Positions 18,160-26,081 of a stretch of DNA of 64,000 bases are shown piece after piece (the first letter of the stretch is position 1; the number at the start of each line of letters is the position of its first letter). A model generated the notes under the pieces. It worked only from the letters and a program-made list of their open reading frames with translations, was not told the DNA's origin and made no database searches. Position numbers and translations under genes: made by a program. The DNA lies in contig DFIA01000008.1 in the NCBI GenBank assembly GCA_002372015.1, positions 8,617 through 72,616 of the forward strand. Reading direction: 5' to 3'. Origin of the DNA: Bacteroidales bacterium UBA3709 (lineage in GTDB: Bacteria > Bacteroidota > Bacteroidia > Bacteroidales > UBA932).

Positions 18160-18789
18160 TTAGAATTGGTTTATTTGGTAGTTGTCTGATTCTGTTTCGG
18201 GTTTGTTGTCTGAATGGTTTTCCTGCTGTTTGTCTTTAGTGTCTTTTGCCTTGTCTTTGCCGCTGTTGCCGTTAAAAACATCCTTTACCATATTCACGAA
18301 CTTTCCGATATAGTTTAGTGGATTGAGCATGGTTTTGAGCATTTGGTATTCTGCTGCAAGGTCTTGTTCTTTGCTCTCTATCTGGCTCTGCATCATCTGT
18401 TGTCTTATGTGCAGTTCGTTCATATTAGACATTTTGGACTCGCCGAGGAGCATTTTGGAATACATTCTTGCCATTTGGTTGGCAAAGAGCTTCTTTCTGA
18501 AGCAGAACACAATAATAGCCAGTACCATAATGCAGCCCGATACGCATAAAAATCCAAGGGCAGTGCTACCCAAAACTTCCCCTAAAAAGAAACCGAGTGC
18601 CATTCCTAACATCAGAATTAAGAGCCCTCCGGCTATAAGCAATATCAGATATACCAAAACTTTGTTGGTAGCCCACGACATTTTCTCTGCTCCGTTGAGA
18701 GCAGCCCTGTCTATTTGCATGTTTACATATTTGCGGATGGAGGTTGCAAGGTTTTCGTCGAGCGGACGAGAAAAATTATTCTTTTCCAT
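18160..18789 (-). CDS. Small membrane protein, phage holin 3-6-like family
   Basis: A 209-residue protein with a soluble N-terminus (1-45), two adjacent membrane helices (VYLILLIAGGLLILMLGMAL and LGFLCVSGCIMVLAIIVFCF), and a charged C-terminal half with low-complexity Lys/Asp/Asn near the end. It resembles chromosomal 'phage holin family' proteins of Bacteroidota, which are not linked to phage lysis. No phage genes are nearby. Function unknown. A TACCTTTG box is at 18828-18835 on the minus strand, 38 nt before the start. It probably shares an mRNA with the DPP III gene. Confidence 0.6.
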   Translation of the reverse strand: MEKNNFSRPLDENLATSIRKYVNMQIDRAALNGAEKMSWATNKVLVYLILLIAGGLLILMLGMALGFFLGEVLGSTALGFLCVSGCIMVLAIIVFCFRKKLFANQMARMYSKMLLGESKMSNMNELHIRQQMMQSQIESKEQDLAAEYQMLKTMLNPLNYIGKFVNMVKDVFNGNSGKDKAKDTKDKQQENHSDNKPETESDNYQINQF

Positions 18790-18910
18790 GTCTTAGAGTT
18801 TGCATGTTACGCATAGTGCTAATAAAACAAAGGTAATCAAAAATATTATAATCAGGCTTAGCCAAGAAGTGCATGCCGAGATGGAGTGTAAACAATAACA
18901 GGAAAAATAG

Positions 18911-18918
18911 TAACTTTG
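18911..18918 (+). promoter_or_regulatory. -7 box TAACTTTG 4 nt before the clostripain ATG
   Basis: A perfect TAnnTTTG match ending 4 nt before the ATG at 18923. No clear TTTG lies at -33. The position implies a leaderless mRNA if the box is used. Confidence 0.45.
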
Positions 18919-18922
18919 CACT

Positions 18923-20191
18923 ATGAGAAACTTTTACAAAGCAATTACAACAACCGCAGTTGGCGTTTTGGTTTTGATGCCGCTATTTCTTCTGTCTTGC
19001 TCAAAGGTGGAACCTAAAGAGGTGGTGTTTGAAGAAAAAGACAAAACGATATTATTGTACTTTGCCTCCAACAATAATCTTTCTATAGATGCTGCCTCCA
19101 ACATAGAAAAGATTGTTAACGGGTATTTGCCTGAAAATACAAATATTGTGTTGTACTGCAATAACTTCGATCTTTCTACCAAGGATATGAAAGATACTCT
19201 TACCGTGCTCGTTAATATGTACAAGGATAAGCACGGCAACAGAAGATTGGATACTCTGTATAAGTTTGCATATATGAATTCATGTACCAAGGCAGCCATG
19301 ACTTCCGTAATTAAGATAACTCATACCATGTGTCCGGCAAAGAGCTATGGGCTTGTACTATGGTCTCACGGAACAGGGTGGTTGCCTGCAGGATACTATA
19401 CATTAGACCCTTCCACATCTTCGGCAGAAAAATACGCTATGGGAAATTCCATTGCCCAGCAGAGCCTGTCTGTGTTTCCAGGGCCTCCGGAGGGAATAGA
19501 CCCCTATGCCCATATGGTGAAATCGTTTGGGTATGAGCGGGGTGTGGAAATGTCTATATTTGATGTGCAGGAATCTTTAGATAATATTCATTTTGATTTT
19601 ATAGCAATAGATGCTTGCTTGATGGGTGGAATAGAAATAGCTTACCAACTTAAAGATAACTGTAACTACTTTATATCTACTCCGGCAGAGATTCTTACAG
19701 ATAGTTTCCCTTACGATAGGGTGATAGAGAGAATGGTAAAAGAAGATTACAACGGCGTGGCTAAAGATGTGTACGATTACTACAATGCACTTTCCGGAGA
19801 CTATCATTCAGTTACTATTGCCACGATTAAATGCTCAGAGTTAGAAAGCGTTGCGCAAGAGGCTGCTCAGCTTTTTGAGGCCTACAGAGGTAATATACCT
19901 GCTCTTGACATAACTAAAGTGCAGCGTTACTTTAGGTATAACGACCACTGGTTCTACGATTTGAATGATTATCTTGATAATCTTTGCGGAAAGAGCGAAA
20001 CTGTAGCCTTTAGGGCGGCACTTGAGAAAGCGGTTACAGCCAAATATACTACGGGAAGGATGATTAATTTAGTGATAGATCCTGCCAAGTTTTCGGGTCT
20101 GAGTAGCTATATAAACAAACCGGTTGAAAGCGAGCTTACCTCTTACTACAAACGATATAATTGGAATGAGGTTGTAAAGATGATACCTTAG
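18923..20191 (+). CDS. Clostripain-like cysteine peptidase (C11), lipoprotein
   Basis: A 422-residue protein with a lipoprotein signal ending in LLSC. The C11 catalytic pair is visible: YGLVLWSHGTGWLP (His) and DFIAIDACLMGGIEIAYQL (Cys). Family members cleave after Arg, or after Lys and Arg, and some Bacteroides members (fragipain) activate toxins. Here the target is unknown; fimbrillin maturation by Arg/Lys cleavage occurs about 9 kb away, but a link is speculative. Start as given because the signal peptide begins with MRNFYK. Confidence 0.88.
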   Translation: MRNFYKAITTTAVGVLVLMPLFLLSCSKVEPKEVVFEEKDKTILLYFASNNNLSIDAASNIEKIVNGYLPENTNIVLYCNNFDLSTKDMKDTLTVLVNMYKDKHGNRRLDTLYKFAYMNSCTKAAMTSVIKITHTMCPAKSYGLVLWSHGTGWLPAGYYTLDPSTSSAEKYAMGNSIAQQSLSVFPGPPEGIDPYAHMVKSFGYERGVEMSIFDVQESLDNIHFDFIAIDACLMGGIEIAYQLKDNCNYFISTPAEILTDSFPYDRVIERMVKEDYNGVAKDVYDYYNALSGDYHSVTIATIKCSELESVAQEAAQLFEAYRGNIPALDITKVQRYFRYNDHWFYDLNDYLDNLCGKSETVAFRAALEKAVTAKYTTGRMINLVIDPAKFSGLSSYINKPVESELTSYYKRYNWNEVVKMIP

Positions 20192-20216
20192 TAGCATGTA
20201 CTTTTGGCTTTAGCAT

Positions 20217-20256
20217 AAAAAAATAGCAGACCAAAATCCGGTCTGCTATTTTTTTA
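20217..20256. terminator. Bidirectional intrinsic terminator between the clostripain and rubrerythrin genes
   Basis: Perfect 12-bp stem AAATAGCAGACC / GGTCTGCTATTT with a 7-nt loop, flanked by A-rich and T-rich tracts on both sides. It serves both converging genes. Confidence 0.93.
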
Positions 20257-20268
20257 TAGGCAATAGCT

Positions 20269-20823
20269 TTACTTTTTGAAGAAGCGGCCGTACAAGCCCT
20301 CAAAGCCTTGTCCGTGACGAGCCTCATCTTTGCACATTTCGTGAACGGTATCGTGAATGGCATCGTAGTTGAGCTGCTTTGCCTTGGTTGCAATGTCTTT
20401 CTTGCCGGCGCATGCACCTCTTTCTGCTTCTATTCTCTTTTCCAAATTGGTTTTGGTGTCCCATACCATCTCGCCCATGAGTTCACAGAATTTTGCTGCA
20501 TGTTCAGCCTCTTCCCACGCATATCTCTTAAAGGCTTCTGCTATTTCAGGATAACCCTCTCTATCTGCCTGACGGCTCATGGCAAGATACATTCCAACTT
20601 CAGAACATTCGCCAACAAAGTTTGCTTTTAATCCTTCCCATATTTCTGGATCGCAGCCTTTAGCTACCCCAATGACATGTTCATCGGCCCAACCTTTTCC
20701 GGCTTCATTTTCTGTAACTTCTACAAATTTTTCTCTTGGAGCTTTGCATTGTGGACATCTTTCCGGTGCTTCTGAACCTTCGTGGATATATCCACAAACT
20801 GTACATCTGAATTTCTTGTTCAT
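20269..20823 (-). CDS. Rubrerythrin with N-terminal rubredoxin domain
   Basis: A 184-residue peroxide- and oxygen-defence protein. The rubredoxin domain comes first (Cys 7, 10, 23, 26: CTVCGY and CPQC), then the di-iron ferritin-like domain with [28 protein letters not shown], and [12 protein letters not shown]. This reversed order (rubredoxin at the N-terminus) matches reverse rubrerythrins and the common Bacteroides form, which reduce H2O2 with electrons from NAD(P)H. It marks an anaerobe. A clear promoter and a strong terminator make it a single-gene unit. Confidence 0.92.
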   Translation of the reverse strand: MNKKFRCTVCGYIHEGSEAPERCPQCKAPREKFVEVTENEAGKGWADEHVIGVAKGCDPEIWEGLKANFVGECSEVGMYLAMSRQADREGYPEIAEAFKRYAWEEAEHAAKFCELMGEMVWDTKTNLEKRIEAERGACAGKKDIATKAKQLNYDAIHDTVHEMCKDEARHGQGFEGLYGRFFKK

Positions 20824-20875
20824 AATTAAATGTGTTAGTTATATTAATACTATACGTTAGTTCTAACTTGAGAAT

Positions 20876-20907
20876 CAAAGTTAGTAAAGTTTCAAATAAC
20901 CTGCAAA
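20876..20907 (-). promoter_or_regulatory. Promoter of the rubrerythrin gene
   Basis: Minus strand: TTTG (complement of 20904-20907), a 20-nt spacer, TAACTTTG (complement of 20876-20883). Both elements match the Bacteroidota consensus. The leader would be about 50 nt. The rest of the 20824-21165 gap holds the divergent rplY promoter and leader and no open frame I can support. Confidence 0.65.
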
Positions 20908-21050
20908 GTTTATGCCACTGCAAAAATGTAAAGTCAAAATCAGTTTGTGTCATAGAGCATATGATATTTGCCTCAAATATGAAGTTACGCAATTAAAAAC
21001 ACCTGCGCGAAAATTCTTTATAGTTGCAAATTCAACATAGAAGTGCAATG

Positions 21051-21081
21051 TTTTGATGAAAGAAGTTTTTGCTTATATTTG
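21051..21081 (+). promoter_or_regulatory. Promoter of rplY-pth
   Basis: TTTTG at 21051-21055, an 18-nt spacer and TATATTTG at 21074-21081. Transcription would start near 21086, leaving a leader of about 80 nt. Confidence 0.6.
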
Positions 21082-21092
21082 CGTCCGCATTT

Positions 21093-21139
21093 GCCCGGCG
21101 TTGTTGGGCTCGGTGCAATGGGGTCTGGATATGCCAGAC
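21093..21139 (+). promoter_or_regulatory. Structured leader of rplY with two hairpins
   Basis: Two inverted repeats lie between the predicted transcription start and ATG 21166: GCCC (21093-21096) with GGGC (21106-21109), and GTCTGG (21123-21128) with CCAGAC (21134-21139). No T tract follows, so they are not terminators. A ribosomal-protein-binding leader that regulates L25 is possible but unproven. Confidence 0.4.
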
Positions 21140-21165
21140 TGAGTAACACTTAAATTTTAATAATT

Positions 21166-21762
21166 ATGCAAACAATTACTTTAAACGCTTCCGAGAGAAA
21201 AATCGGAACAAAGCAGGATCTTAAAAAAATCCGCAGAGCAGGCAACGTTCCTTGCATCATTTATGGAAACGGCACTCAGCATCTCGATATTGCAGTTGCC
21301 CTATCAGACATTAAAAAGATAACAGACACTCCAAAGTCTTATATCGTTCACATCAATCTAAATGGAACTGTGCATCCTTGTATTCTTCACGATGCTCAGT
21401 ATGACCCTATTACAGACGATGCTATACATGTGGATTTTTTGGCCATTTCTGAAAACAAACCAGTGGATATAGCTATTCCTGTAAATATCTTCGGTAATGC
21501 AGAAGGTGTAAAACAGGGTGGTCGTCTCAGAATTGGTGTAAGAAAGGTTAAGGTGTGTGGTCCATTAGATAAACTGCCTGATCAGATAGATATAGATATT
21601 ACTTCTTTAGGTGTAGGCAAGGCAATATATGCCGGTGAACTTTCTGTGGAACACTGCAAGGTAACTTCTCCAAAGAAGTTGATGGTATGCGAAATTAAGC
21701 GTACTCGTGCTGCAGTAGCTGCCGCTGCTGCTGAAGCAGAAAATGCTGAGGCTGCCAAGTAG
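21166..21762 (+). CDS. rplY: 50S ribosomal protein L25 / Ctc
   Basis: A 198-residue long-form L25 (Ctc/TL5 type). The N-terminal 5S rRNA-binding beta domain spans about 1-95, with ASERKIGTKQDLKKIRRAGNVPCIIYG and HDAQYDPITDDAIHVDFL. The C-terminal TL5 domain follows (KPVDIAIPVNIFGNAEGVKQGG). It ends in an Ala/Glu-rich tail. It binds 5S rRNA in the large subunit. pth begins 53 nt downstream, a common pairing because both concern ribosome and tRNA maintenance. Confidence 0.93.
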   Translation: MQTITLNASERKIGTKQDLKKIRRAGNVPCIIYGNGTQHLDIAVALSDIKKITDTPKSYIVHINLNGTVHPCILHDAQYDPITDDAIHVDFLAISENKPVDIAIPVNIFGNAEGVKQGGRLRIGVRKVKVCGPLDKLPDQIDIDITSLGVGKAIYAGELSVEHCKVTSPKKLMVCEIKRTRAAVAAAAAEAENAEAAK

Positions 21763-21814
21763 TAATAGCAGATAAGAGCGCGTACTTTGCCTAATTTTAC
21801 TGTGAGCAAAAACT

Positions 21815-22432
21815 ATGGCTGGAAAGTATCTCATAGCGGGCTTGGGGAATATTGGGGCAGAGTATGTAGAAACACGTCATAATGTAGGTTTTATGGTGCT
21901 GGATTTTCTCGCAGAGGAGTCTGGCACCCTTTTTAATATAGACCGCTTGGGCTATATAGCGGAACTCTCGTACCGAGGCAGCAAACTTCTTTTGCTAAAG
22001 CCATCTACTTACATGAACCTCAGCGGAAAAGCTGTAGATTACTGGGTAAAGAAAGAAAATATCCCAATAGAGAATCTGTTAGTAATATGCGATGATTTGG
22101 CCATACCTTTTGGTAGTGTGAGAATGCGTCGTAAAGGGAGTAGTGGCGGGCATAATGGTCTTGAGAATATAAATCAAGTTTTAGGTACCTCTAATTACAG
22201 CCGAATTAGGGTAGGTATCGGTAATGATTTTCAGCGCGGATGTCAGATAGATTATGTGCTCGGGAAAATTGTTGGAGAGGAAAAAGCAAAACTGCCGGCT
22301 ATATTAAAGAGAGCTGCGCAGGGGGTAAAGGATTTTACTTTTATGGGTGCCGACAGGGCAATGAACATTTGCAATACGGAGCCTAAATCTCCTGATGGAA
22401 ATAACATTTTGAGTAATACTACTTTGGAATAG
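21815..22432 (+). CDS. pth: Peptidyl-tRNA hydrolase
   Basis: A 205-residue enzyme that recycles peptidyl-tRNAs released from stalled ribosomes. Motifs: LIAGLGNIGAEYVETRHNVGFMVLD (catalytic His in TRHNVG), LLLKPSTYMNLSG, VICDDLAIPFG and RRKGSSGGHNGLENI. The C-terminal tail beyond the conserved core is slightly longer than in E. coli Pth. It is in the rplY operon and converges on the divIC-like gene with a 4-nt gap and no terminator. Confidence 0.94.
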   Translation: MAGKYLIAGLGNIGAEYVETRHNVGFMVLDFLAEESGTLFNIDRLGYIAELSYRGSKLLLLKPSTYMNLSGKAVDYWVKKENIPIENLLVICDDLAIPFGSVRMRRKGSSGGHNGLENINQVLGTSNYSRIRVGIGNDFQRGCQIDYVLGKIVGEEKAKLPAILKRAAQGVKDFTFMGADRAMNICNTEPKSPDGNNILSNTTLE

Positions 22433-22436
22433 TAAG

Positions 22437-22763
22437 TTATTCCGTATCTTCTACTACATACACATCTTCGTTTTGCTGATGAAAGAAATACTGTTCACGA
22501 GCAAACTTTTCCAAGGAATCTTTGTTGGAGGCGAGTTCTTTTAGTTTTTCTTCTGCTTGTTGTATAGCATTTTTGTAGTAGGCTTTTTCTCTATTTTGGG
22601 CGGCGAGTTGTTTGAGATCTTTATACCATACAATCAGATTGTTGGTGTCCAGAAAAAAAATCCATATCAGAAACAAAGCGGTAGCAAGGATATACTTGTT
22701 CTTTACCACTTTGAATACTTGTTTTATTACAGGTGTTTCTTGCAGATTCCTTAAAAGCCCCAT
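22437..22763 (-). CDS. FtsB/DivIC-type septum formation initiator
   Basis: About 108 residues from ATG 22763; a longer frame from 22802 would enter the neighbouring leader and is less likely. A short cytoplasmic part, one membrane helix (YILATALFLIWIFFLD), then a coiled coil (LKQLAAQNREKAYYKNAIQQ...) and the short C-terminal FAREQYFFHQQNEDVYVVE, typical of DivIC/FtsB. Members bridge FtsL and FtsQ in the divisome. The reading frame lies divergent to the nucleotidyltransferase gene. Confidence 0.85.
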   Translation of the reverse strand: MGLLRNLQETPVIKQVFKVVKNKYILATALFLIWIFFLDTNNLIVWYKDLKQLAAQNREKAYYKNAIQQAEEKLKELASNKDSLEKFAREQYFFHQQNEDVYVVEDTE

Positions 22764-22816
22764 TGCTTTTTTTATTAAATTTGCATCAAATAAACTGCAC
22801 AAATTTAAGAAATATA

Positions 22817-23719
22817 ATGAAACCTGTACTTTTGATTATGGCTGCCGGAATGGGTAGCAGATATGGAGGTCTTAAACAGTTAGACGGGGTAGGCCCAAAT
22901 GGCGAAACTATTATGGATTTTTCTGTCTATGATGCAATTGAGAGCGGTTTTGGGGAAGTTGTGTTTGTAGTTAGGAAAAAGTTTCAAGCTGAGTTTGAAG
23001 ATAAAGTTGCCTCAAAGTATAAAGACAGAGTAAAATACACTATAGTTACTCAGGAACCAGCAGATTTGCCTTCTGGTTTTTCTCCAGAAGTTCCGAGAGA
23101 GAAGCCTTGGGGTACCGGGCAGGCTGTCTTGGCTGCAAAAGATGTCATATCAAAGCCTTTTGCCGTAATAAATTCAGACGATTTCTATGGCAGAGAATCT
23201 TTCCGTACCATAGGTTCTTACCTTTCTAATCCAGATTTGAAGCAAGGGGAGTTTTGTATGGTGGGCTTTTATCTGAATAATACTTTGAGCGAGTCTGGCA
23301 GTGTTTCCAGAGGTATTTGTACAACAGACCAAAGCGGCTATTTATTGAAAGTAGAGGAACATACAAATATCCGCAAAGAAGTCTCCGGTATTCTGGGTGT
23401 GGGAATGGATGGTGTTGAGCATATTTTGCAGCCGGAAACCTATACCTCCATGAATATGTGGGGTTTTACGCCTAACTATATGATAGAAACAGAAAAACAG
23501 TTTGTGGAATTTCTGACACAGAATCTAAACGATCCAAAAAAGGAGTTCTATGTACCTTCTGCTGTCAGCAGAATGATAGCAGACAATACTGCTTCTGTTA
23601 AGGTGTTATCTACTCCATCTTCTTGGTTTGGTGTAACATATAAAGAAGACAGAGAAAAAGTTGTGGCCAAACTCAAGCAGATGGTCTCAGAGGGTGTTTA
23701 TCCTTCTCCTTTATTTTGA
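22817..23719 (+). CDS. Sugar-phosphate nucleotidyltransferase-like protein
   Basis: A 300-residue protein; start at ATG 22817 because MKPVLLIMAAGMGSRYGG is the family's N-terminus (the longer frame adds 28 unlikely residues). The nucleotide-binding LIMAAGMGSRYGGLKQLDGVG and KPFAVINSDDFYG (Asp pair for metal) define the NTP-transferase fold. Related Bacteroidota proteins are annotated as nucleotidyltransferase or as a fused choline/sugar-kinase partner. The sugar phosphate is unknown. It is followed 43 nt later by the CPBP gene. Confidence 0.82.
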   Translation: MKPVLLIMAAGMGSRYGGLKQLDGVGPNGETIMDFSVYDAIESGFGEVVFVVRKKFQAEFEDKVASKYKDRVKYTIVTQEPADLPSGFSPEVPREKPWGTGQAVLAAKDVISKPFAVINSDDFYGRESFRTIGSYLSNPDLKQGEFCMVGFYLNNTLSESGSVSRGICTTDQSGYLLKVEEHTNIRKEVSGILGVGMDGVEHILQPETYTSMNMWGFTPNYMIETEKQFVEFLTQNLNDPKKEFYVPSAVSRMIADNTASVKVLSTPSSWFGVTYKEDREKVVAKLKQMVSEGVYPSPLF

Positions 23720-23762
23720 TATTTAACCAGTTCTAATATTTTGCCAATAGAGTTTTGAATTT

Positions 23763-24671
23763 ATGAAGTCTATAACAGGAATTCCTAAATATTTTCTTCC
23801 AAATCTTGGAATGGGATGGCTTACCGTACTTATGATGTTGCCCAGCTCCATTTTTGCTGTTTTGGTAGTAATTGTGCTAAATTTAGCATTGTATGGAAAG
23901 GTTTCTGAAACTTTGTTCGATTCCGGTGGAGGCCCTCTCCTCTATGCTTTGTGCATGTTTTTTCCTATACTATTTGTATTTATCATGGGTTTTGTAAGGC
24001 GGCGAAATCCATTAGTTGCTCCGGTAAAGATAAATCAGCCTCATTTTGGGAAAGTAAATCCCTTGATTTTAGGTGTAATACTTATAGTGCTTCTGACTGC
24101 TGCAGGTTGGATGATAGCTCCTGTGTCAGACCTTATAGAAATTCCGGATGTTTTTAAAAAAATGTTTGAGAATATTAGAACTGATACGTTTAGCATTTTT
24201 CTAACTACGGCATTCATGGCACCTGTTATAGAAGAGTTTTTATGTAGAGGGGTGTTAGCTCGCGGCCTATATGCAACATCCTCGCCAACGAGTGGAATCG
24301 TGTGGTCTGCCATAATGTTTTCTGTAATGCATTTGAATTTATACCAAATGCTGTCGGCCTTTGTGATAGGTTTACTTTTTGCGTGGATTTACTATAGAAC
24401 GCATAGCATTTGGATAGTTATTTTTGGACATTTTATGGTTAACGCCTCCAGCCTTACTATGGCCTATATATATCCCGAATATAGCTTAATGTCTTCCAAG
24501 GAATATATAATTCACGAAACCGGCAATGTGGTTTGGTATTGGATTCTTTTTGCAGGTGGAACCATTATTACCGTAGCCCTTATAGCACTACTCAATAAGC
24601 TGTTACCTAAGAATATAACAAGCTTTACCCCACAGCCGGTAATTATAGCCTCAAAAGAAAATAGATTATAA
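23763..24671 (+). CDS. CPBP family intramembrane glutamic endopeptidase
   Basis: A 302-residue polytopic membrane protein with about eight helices. The Abi/CaaX-like catalytic motifs are VIEEFLCRGVLARGL (EExxxR), FSVMHLN (His) and FGHFMVNASS (His and Asn). Such proteases act within the membrane; prenyl-protein processing is unlikely in bacteria, and substrates are mostly unknown, with roles proposed in signalling or bacteriocin self-immunity. It sits 11 nt upstream of the ManA-like gene. Confidence 0.87.
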   Translation: MKSITGIPKYFLPNLGMGWLTVLMMLPSSIFAVLVVIVLNLALYGKVSETLFDSGGGPLLYALCMFFPILFVFIMGFVRRRNPLVAPVKINQPHFGKVNPLILGVILIVLLTAAGWMIAPVSDLIEIPDVFKKMFENIRTDTFSIFLTTAFMAPVIEEFLCRGVLARGLYATSSPTSGIVWSAIMFSVMHLNLYQMLSAFVIGLLFAWIYYRTHSIWIVIFGHFMVNASSLTMAYIYPEYSLMSSKEYIIHETGNVVWYWILFAGGTIITVALIALLNKLLPKNITSFTPQPVIIASKENRL

Positions 24672-24682
24672 CTTAGGTTTCC

Positions 24683-25669
24683 ATGAAGAAAATATATCCA
24701 CTTCTATTTAGTGCGGAATGTGCACCGGACAGCAAAGTAGAAAACGGTTTTCTCAAAGACAATACCTTGGATGAGGTGATAGAAACTTATATGGGCAATT
24801 TGTTAGGCGATTCTGTGTTCCGATATTTCAGAGGAAATTTGCCGGTTTGTGCACGAATTGTCTCGCAGCGCAAAAGGGGATCTATAATAGTATCTCCGGA
24901 TAATCAGGTGGCAATGAGCAGATACGGCTGCTGGGGCAAGGAACGAGTAATCTATATATTGGGAGCTAAAAAAGAATCTTCTATCTATATAGGTTTTCAG
25001 AAAAATATATCAGCTTCAGATATTTATGAGCGTTGTATGGCTGGAAATATACTCGAAGCCATGAACGAGATAGAGCCGGAGGAAGGAGAAACTTTCTACA
25101 TAGAAGCCGGAGTGCCTTTTTGTATAGGGGCTGGCGTGGAGTATGCAGAAATATCGCAGAACTCACCTGCAGACTTTGAAATTCAGAAGTTAGAAGACTT
25201 GATAGAAGTTTTAGACTATATAAATATAGGCGCATATCTGCCACAGTATGTAGCTCCGGAAGAAACTATGTTCAGAGTGGAACGAGTGGCAATAACCAAG
25301 CCACAGAATATAGCCCCTGATGAGGCCGAAAGTTTTATGCTGTTTATAAACTTAGATTCTCCTTTGTGTGTGCAAGCCAAAGATATAAGACATTCCGCAG
25401 TAGATTCTGAAAATAGCGTGGTAATGCAAAAAAATGAGTTGTTGCTTGTACCTCACGACATATCGTCTCTGACCATATCTCCTGAAAAAGGTAGCGAAGG
25501 TGTGGCTTTTCTGCGAGTTTATTTGCAGGATATTCCACAGTTAGATACATCGGCCCTTAAAGACGAAGATGAGCAAGTATCTGAACATCACCACAAAGGA
25601 GGATGCGATTGTGGGCATACTCATGGCGATGAGTGCGATTGCGGGCATGAACATACTCATTTAAGTTGA
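24683..25669 (+). CDS. Degenerate phosphomannose-isomerase-like protein with Cys/His-rich tail
   Basis: A 328-residue protein. The core aligns by eye with class I phosphomannose isomerases: VSPDNQVAM (for QVHPDD), GKERVIYILGA (for GKTEMWYVLDA), YIGFQKNISASDIYERCMAG, EEGETFYIEAGVPFCIGAG (for PAGTVHAIGAG) and AEISQNSPADFEI (for AEIQQNSDTTYRI). All four zinc ligands of the active enzymes seem to be replaced (Gln, His, Glu, His). The last 30 residues hold a Cys/His cluster with two CDCGH units and EHHHK, a likely metal-binding tail. I call it a pseudoenzyme or metal chaperone candidate; function unknown. It lies between the CPBP and S4 genes. Confidence 0.6.
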   Translation: MKKIYPLLFSAECAPDSKVENGFLKDNTLDEVIETYMGNLLGDSVFRYFRGNLPVCARIVSQRKRGSIIVSPDNQVAMSRYGCWGKERVIYILGAKKESSIYIGFQKNISASDIYERCMAGNILEAMNEIEPEEGETFYIEAGVPFCIGAGVEYAEISQNSPADFEIQKLEDLIEVLDYINIGAYLPQYVAPEETMFRVERVAITKPQNIAPDEAESFMLFINLDSPLCVQAKDIRHSAVDSENSVVMQKNELLLVPHDISSLTISPEKGSEGVAFLRVYLQDIPQLDTSALKDEDEQVSEHHHKGGCDCGHTHGDECDCGHEHTHLS

Positions 25670-25703
25670 TACAGAGTGTTATTAAGCCTTTTAGATACGT
25701 TTT

Positions 25704-26081
25704 ATGGAAAGCATAAGGATAGACAAGTTTTTGTGGGCAATAAGGGTTTTTAAAACCCGTTCAGATGCAGCAGAGGCTTGTCGTAGCGGAAAGGTATGTG
25801 TAAACGGCTACGTGGTAAAGTCTGCTAAAGAAGTAAAGAAGGGCGATACCATAACAGTTAGAAAGGGGGCGGTACACTATAGCTACATAGTGATTGAGCC
25901 TATAGATAAAAGACAGGGAGCCAAGCTTGTAAATATGTATGCCACAGATATAACTCCACAGGCGGAATTAGACAAGCTGGCAGCACCGGTAGAGACTATA
26001 TTTCTTAAAAGAGAGAGAGGCAGCGGCCGCCCTACAAAGAAGGAACGGCGCAACTTAGACAATCTCTTGTTCGGGTCTTAA
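25704..26081 (+). CDS. S4-domain RNA-binding protein (Hsp15-like)
   Basis: A 125-residue protein with an N-terminal S4 domain: RIDKFLWAIRVFKTRSDAAEACRSGKVCVNG, then AKEVKKGDTITVRKG. The basic C-terminus has RGSGRPTKKERRNLD. Hsp15-like proteins bind 50S subunits carrying nascent chains and help ribosome recycling. Its 3' end overlaps the 3' end of purB by 4 bases on the other strand. Confidence 0.88.
   Translation: MESIRIDKFLWAIRVFKTRSDAAEACRSGKVCVNGYVVKSAKEVKKGDTITVRKGAVHYSYIVIEPIDKRQGAKLVNMYATDITPQAELDKLAAPVETIFLKRERGSGRPTKKERRNLDNLLFGS

Noticed and set aside
18160..18789. Prophage remnant suggested by the holin-like protein
   Set aside because: No other phage genes are nearby, and this family is a chromosomal membrane protein in Bacteroidota.
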